Below are positions 3,938 to 6,804 of a DNA stretch of 6,804 nt, in pieces. The position numbers and the translations under genes are program-made. The notes under the pieces are model-generated. The model saw nothing but the letters and a program-made list of their open reading frames with translations. It made no database searches and was not told the DNA's origin. Position 1 is the stretch's first letter; each line of letters begins with the position of its first letter. The DNA is from Chthoniobacter flavus (GTDB lineage: Bacteria > Verrucomicrobiota > Verrucomicrobiia > Chthoniobacterales > DYNR01), in the NCBI GenBank assembly GCA_020720945.1, contig DYNR01000129.1:1-6804 (forward strand), read 5' to 3'.

Positions 3938-6718
3938 ATGCCCAAACAAACAACAGCAGCAGCAAAGAAAAAAACCGTTGCGGCCGCCCCGAAAGCGACC
4001 AAAGCGGCAAAAACGACCAAAGGAAAATATGTCTATACCTTCGGCAATAAAAAAGCCGATGGGAATGGGACGATGAAAGCACTCCTCGGAGGAAAAGGAG
4101 CCAACTTGGCAGAGATGACCAAGATTGGTTTGCCGGTGCCTCCAGGGTTCACCATCACGACCGAGGTTTGCACCTATTACTACGACAATAAGCACACCTA
4201 TCCCAAGGAGCTCCAGGCGCAAGTCGAAGCAGGCGTGCGCAACATGGAAAAAATCATGGGAACCAAGTTCGGTGACCCCAAGGGTATGCCCCTTCTGGTC
4301 GCGGTTCGTTCGGGCGCAAGGGATTCCATGCCCGGAATGATGGACACGATTTTGAACCTCGGCCTCAACGACAAAGCGGTGGAAGCTTTGGTTAAGGCAA
4401 CGAAAAACGAGCGCTTCGCATGGGATTGCTACCGCCGTTTCGTGCAGATGTATGGCGATGTGGTTCTCGGCGTGCAAAAACGCGAAGGGGAAGACCACGA
4501 ACCCTTCGAAGTCGCTATCCACGAATACAAGCACGAAAAATATCACGCGGAAATCCTCGACAGCGAATTGACCGCCGAAGATTTGCAAGAGCTAGTCAAG
4601 CGCTTCAAGAAGCTCGTTTTGGACCGCACGAAAAAACATTTCCCCGTTGATCCTTGGGAACAGCTCAAAGGCGCAGTCGGCGCGGTGTTCGGTTCTTGGA
4701 TGAACGATCGCGCGAGTGTCTATCGCCGCAAATACAACATTCCTACGGAATGGGGCACGGCGGTGAATGTGCAGGCGATGGTGTTCGGAAACACGGGTGA
4801 AAACTCTGGTTCCGGCGTGGCCTTCACGCGGAACCCCGCCAACGGGGTCAATGAGTTCTACGGCGAATTTTTGATCAACGCCCAAGGGGAAGATGTCGTC
4901 GCGGGGGTTCGCACTCCCGAGCCCGTCGCTCTTCTCAAAGAACGCCTCCCCAAGTCCTTCGACGAACTCGAAAAAGTTCGCAAGACCCTCGAAACGCACT
5001 TCAAAGATGTGCAAGATTTCGAGTTCACGGTGCAAGACGGCAAGTTGTTCATGCTCCAAACCCGCAACGGCAAGCGCACGGCGGTCGCCGCGCTCAAGTT
5101 CGCGATGGACATGGTCAAAGAAAAACTCATCGACCAGAAAACGGCGATCCTCCGCAACCCGGCCGACCAGCTCGACCAACTTTTGGCTCCAGTTTTCGAT
5201 TTGGGTGCCATCAAGAATGCGACGCAAATCGCGACCGGTCTCCCCGCGGGACCTGGTGCCGCATCCGGACGCATCTATTTGAACGCCGAACGCGCGGTTG
5301 CGGCGGAAGCCAAGGGAGAGAAAGTGATTCTTGCCCGCATTGAGACATCTCCGGAAGATTTGCGTGGGATGATCGCGGCGGAAGGCATTTTGACGGCGAA
5401 AGGCGGGGTTTCTTCCCACGCTGCTCTCGTCGCCCGCCAAATGGGGAAAGTCTGCATCTGCGGTGCTGCTGCGATCCAAATCGATTACGATAACAAAACG
5501 CTCAGCGTCGGCGACCACCACTTCAACGAAGGGGATTACCTCTCGATTGACGGAACGGCCGGAACGGTCTATGCGGGTTCTGTCCCGACGGCACCTTCCG
5601 AAATCATCGCCGGGTTGCTCCACAACGACGAAGCCGCCAAGAAGTCCGAGAAGTTCAAAAACTTCAAGCAGCTCATGGATTGGTGCTCGAAGGTGACACG
5701 CCTCGAAGTCCGAACAAATGCCGACAACCCCGAACAAACCGCCAACGCTGTTGCGTTCGGTGCGACGGGAATCGGTCTCTGCCGGACGGAGCATATGTTC
5801 TTCGAAGGGGATCGCATTGATGCGATGCGCGAAATGATTCTCGCCGAAACCCTCGAAGACCGCAAAAAAGCACTCAAAAAGCTGCTGCCGTATCAGAGGG
5901 AAGACTTCACGGGGATCTTCAAGGAACTCAAAGGCTTACCGGCCACGATTCGCTTGCTCGACCCTCCGTTGCACGAATTCTTGCCGAACGATCGCCCGGC
6001 GCAAGAAGCTCTCGCCCACAAGTTGGGAGTTTCTGCCGACCACATCGCGCACCGCGTCCACGAGTTGCACGAACAGAACCCGATGCTCGGTCACCGCGGT
6101 TGCCGTCTCGGGATTTCCTATCCGGAAGTCACCGAAATGCAAGCCCGCGCAATCTTTGAAGCGGCCGCCAATGTGGCCCTGAAAAAGATCAAGGTGAAAC
6201 CGGAAGTCATGGTTCCTCTCGTCGGCTTCAAAAAAGAGCTCGACCTGCAAGTCGAAATCATCCACCGCGTCGCCAAAGAAGTCATGGCGGAGAAAAAAGT
6301 GAAATTCACTTATCTCGTCGGCACGATGATCGAAGTTCCTCGTGGTGCTCTCACCGCCGATGAAATTGCGAACACCGCGCAATTCTTCAGCTTCGGGACA
6401 AACGACCTGACCCAAACCGCCCTCGGCATGAGCCGTGACGACATGGGTTCGTTCTTGGGTGCTTACACCGAGAATGAAATCTTCAAGAAAAACCCGTTTG
6501 CCAGCTTGGATCAAACAGGGGTCGGACAACTCATTGAAATCGCCATTGCAAAAGGCCGCAAGACGAACAAGGACATCAAACTTGGGATCTGCGGTGAGCA
6601 CGGAGGAGATCCTGATTCCGTCCGCTTCTGCCACAATGTCGGTCTCACCTATGTGAGCTGCTCGCCCTTCCGGGTGCCGGTCGCTCGTTTGGCGGCTGCG
6701 CAAGCGGCTTTGGTTTGA
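3938..6718 (+). CDS. ppdK: Pyruvate, phosphate dikinase, 926 aa
   Basis: Interconverts pyruvate + ATP + Pi and PEP + AMP + PPi in the cytoplasm, serving gluconeogenesis or PPi-linked glycolysis. All domains are present in order. The nucleotide-binding domain has GGKGANLAEM at 51-60, VRSGARDSMPGMMDT at 123-137 and GENSGSGVAFTRNP at 287-300. The phosphohistidine swivel domain has GGVSSHAALVAR with catalytic H494. The PEP/pyruvate TIM barrel has LLDPPLHEF at 673-681, LGHRGCRLG at 717-725, FGTNDLTQ at 819-826 and CGEHGGDP with catalytic C885. Residues 1-30 are an extra Lys/Ala/Thr tail. The residue two before H494, usually Thr and the target of PDRP-type regulators, is Ser492. The ATG at 3938 is preferred to the in-frame TTG at 3908; neither has a clear Shine-Dalgarno sequence. 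Phe is nearly always TTC, unlike the upstream genes, suggesting high expression. At 926 aa it is longer than the roughly 875 aa usual for bacteria. Confidence 0.97.
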   Translation: MPKQTTAAAKKKTVAAAPKATKAAKTTKGKYVYTFGNKKADGNGTMKALLGGKGANLAEMTKIGLPVPPGFTITTEVCTYYYDNKHTYPKELQAQVEAGVRNMEKIMGTKFGDPKGMPLLVAVRSGARDSMPGMMDTILNLGLNDKAVEALVKATKNERFAWDCYRRFVQMYGDVVLGVQKREGEDHEPFEVAIHEYKHEKYHAEILDSELTAEDLQELVKRFKKLVLDRTKKHFPVDPWEQLKGAVGAVFGSWMNDRASVYRRKYNIPTEWGTAVNVQAMVFGNTGENSGSGVAFTRNPANGVNEFYGEFLINAQGEDVVAGVRTPEPVALLKERLPKSFDELEKVRKTLETHFKDVQDFEFTVQDGKLFMLQTRNGKRTAVAALKFAMDMVKEKLIDQKTAILRNPADQLDQLLAPVFDLGAIKNATQIATGLPAGPGAASGRIYLNAERAVAAEAKGEKVILARIETSPEDLRGMIAAEGILTAKGGVSSHAALVARQMGKVCICGAAAIQIDYDNKTLSVGDHHFNEGDYLSIDGTAGTVYAGSVPTAPSEIIAGLLHNDEAAKKSEKFKNFKQLMDWCSKVTRLEVRTNADNPEQTANAVAFGATGIGLCRTEHMFFEGDRIDAMREMILAETLEDRKKALKKLLPYQREDFTGIFKELKGLPATIRLLDPPLHEFLPNDRPAQEALAHKLGVSADHIAHRVHELHEQNPMLGHRGCRLGISYPEVTEMQARAIFEAAANVALKKIKVKPEVMVPLVGFKKELDLQVEIIHRVAKEVMAEKKVKFTYLVGTMIEVPRGALTADEIANTAQFFSFGTNDLTQTALGMSRDDMGSFLGAYTENEIFKKNPFASLDQTGVGQLIEIAIAKGRKTNKDIKLGICGEHGGDPDSVRFCHNVGLTYVSCSPFRVPVARLAAAQAALV

Positions 6719-6760
6719 TGCCTTCACGGGCACAGCGAACTAAAAATTAACTTCAACCAG

Positions 6761-6797
6761 AAACGCCTGGGAGGTCTTCCTCCCAGGCGTTTTTTTT
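6761..6797 (+). terminator. Strong intrinsic terminator of ppdK
   Basis: A perfect 14-base-pair stem (6761-6774 with 6779-6792, core GCCTGGGAGG/CCTCCCAGGC) has a TCTT loop and a tract of eight T (6790-6797). It lies 42 bases after the ppdK stop codon. The run of A on the left arm means it could also act, less well, for transcripts arriving from the right. Confidence 0.93.
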
Positions 6798-6804
6798 GCA
6801 TCAG

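Noticed and set aside
3461..4588. 375-codon minus-strand open frame spanning the intergenic region before ppdK
   Set aside because: It overlaps two well-supported + strand genes, and its peptide is low-complexity with no family match.
4592..5794. 400-codon minus-strand open frame
   Set aside because: It is an antisense shadow of ppdK, whose catalytic motifs are intact on the + strand. The peptide has no recognisable domain.

Overview
The window most resembles a Verrucomicrobiota (or related PVC-group) chromosome. This is an inference from three things: a delta-60-repeat (DUF5122-type) secreted protein, a CHAD-domain protein, and base usage that mixes GC-rich sequence with long A/T homopolymers. 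No rRNA, tRNA, mobile element or CRISPR array is visible.

Layout. Positions 1-212 are an unassigned edge: several short frames are open but none is recognisable, and there is a nested inverted repeat at 107-172. A leftward gene (884 to 213) encodes a small exported delta-60-repeat protein and is probably made from a leaderless mRNA. A 191-base divergent region (885-1075) separates it from the rightward genes and holds a promoter for each direction plus a G-rich block. Three recognisable rightward genes follow: a CYTH-CHAD protein (1076-2614), a CYTH-Nudix fusion (2766-3620), and pyruvate, phosphate dikinase (ppdK, 3938-6718). ppdK is followed by a perfect 14-bp intrinsic terminator at the right edge.

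How they fit together. CYTH domains of the triphosphate-tunnel family bind or hydrolyse triphosphates, CHAD domains are linked to polyphosphate, and DIPP-like Nudix enzymes cleave pyrophosphate bonds including those in polyphosphate. Two adjacent proteins carrying CYTH + CHAD and CYTH + Nudix therefore suggest a small polyphosphate/triphosphate module. The neighbouring PPDK makes or uses PPi and AMP in pyruvate/PEP interconversion, so the stretch has a phosphoanhydride theme. PPDK has its own leader and terminator and very different codon use, so it is probably an independent, highly expressed unit.

The most interesting points are the CYTH-Nudix fusion with an altered ExExK signature (E-x-V-x-K), the degenerate CYTH half of the CHAD protein, the histone-like Lys/Ala/Thr tail on PPDK, and a possible 54-codon ORF bridging the two CYTH genes.
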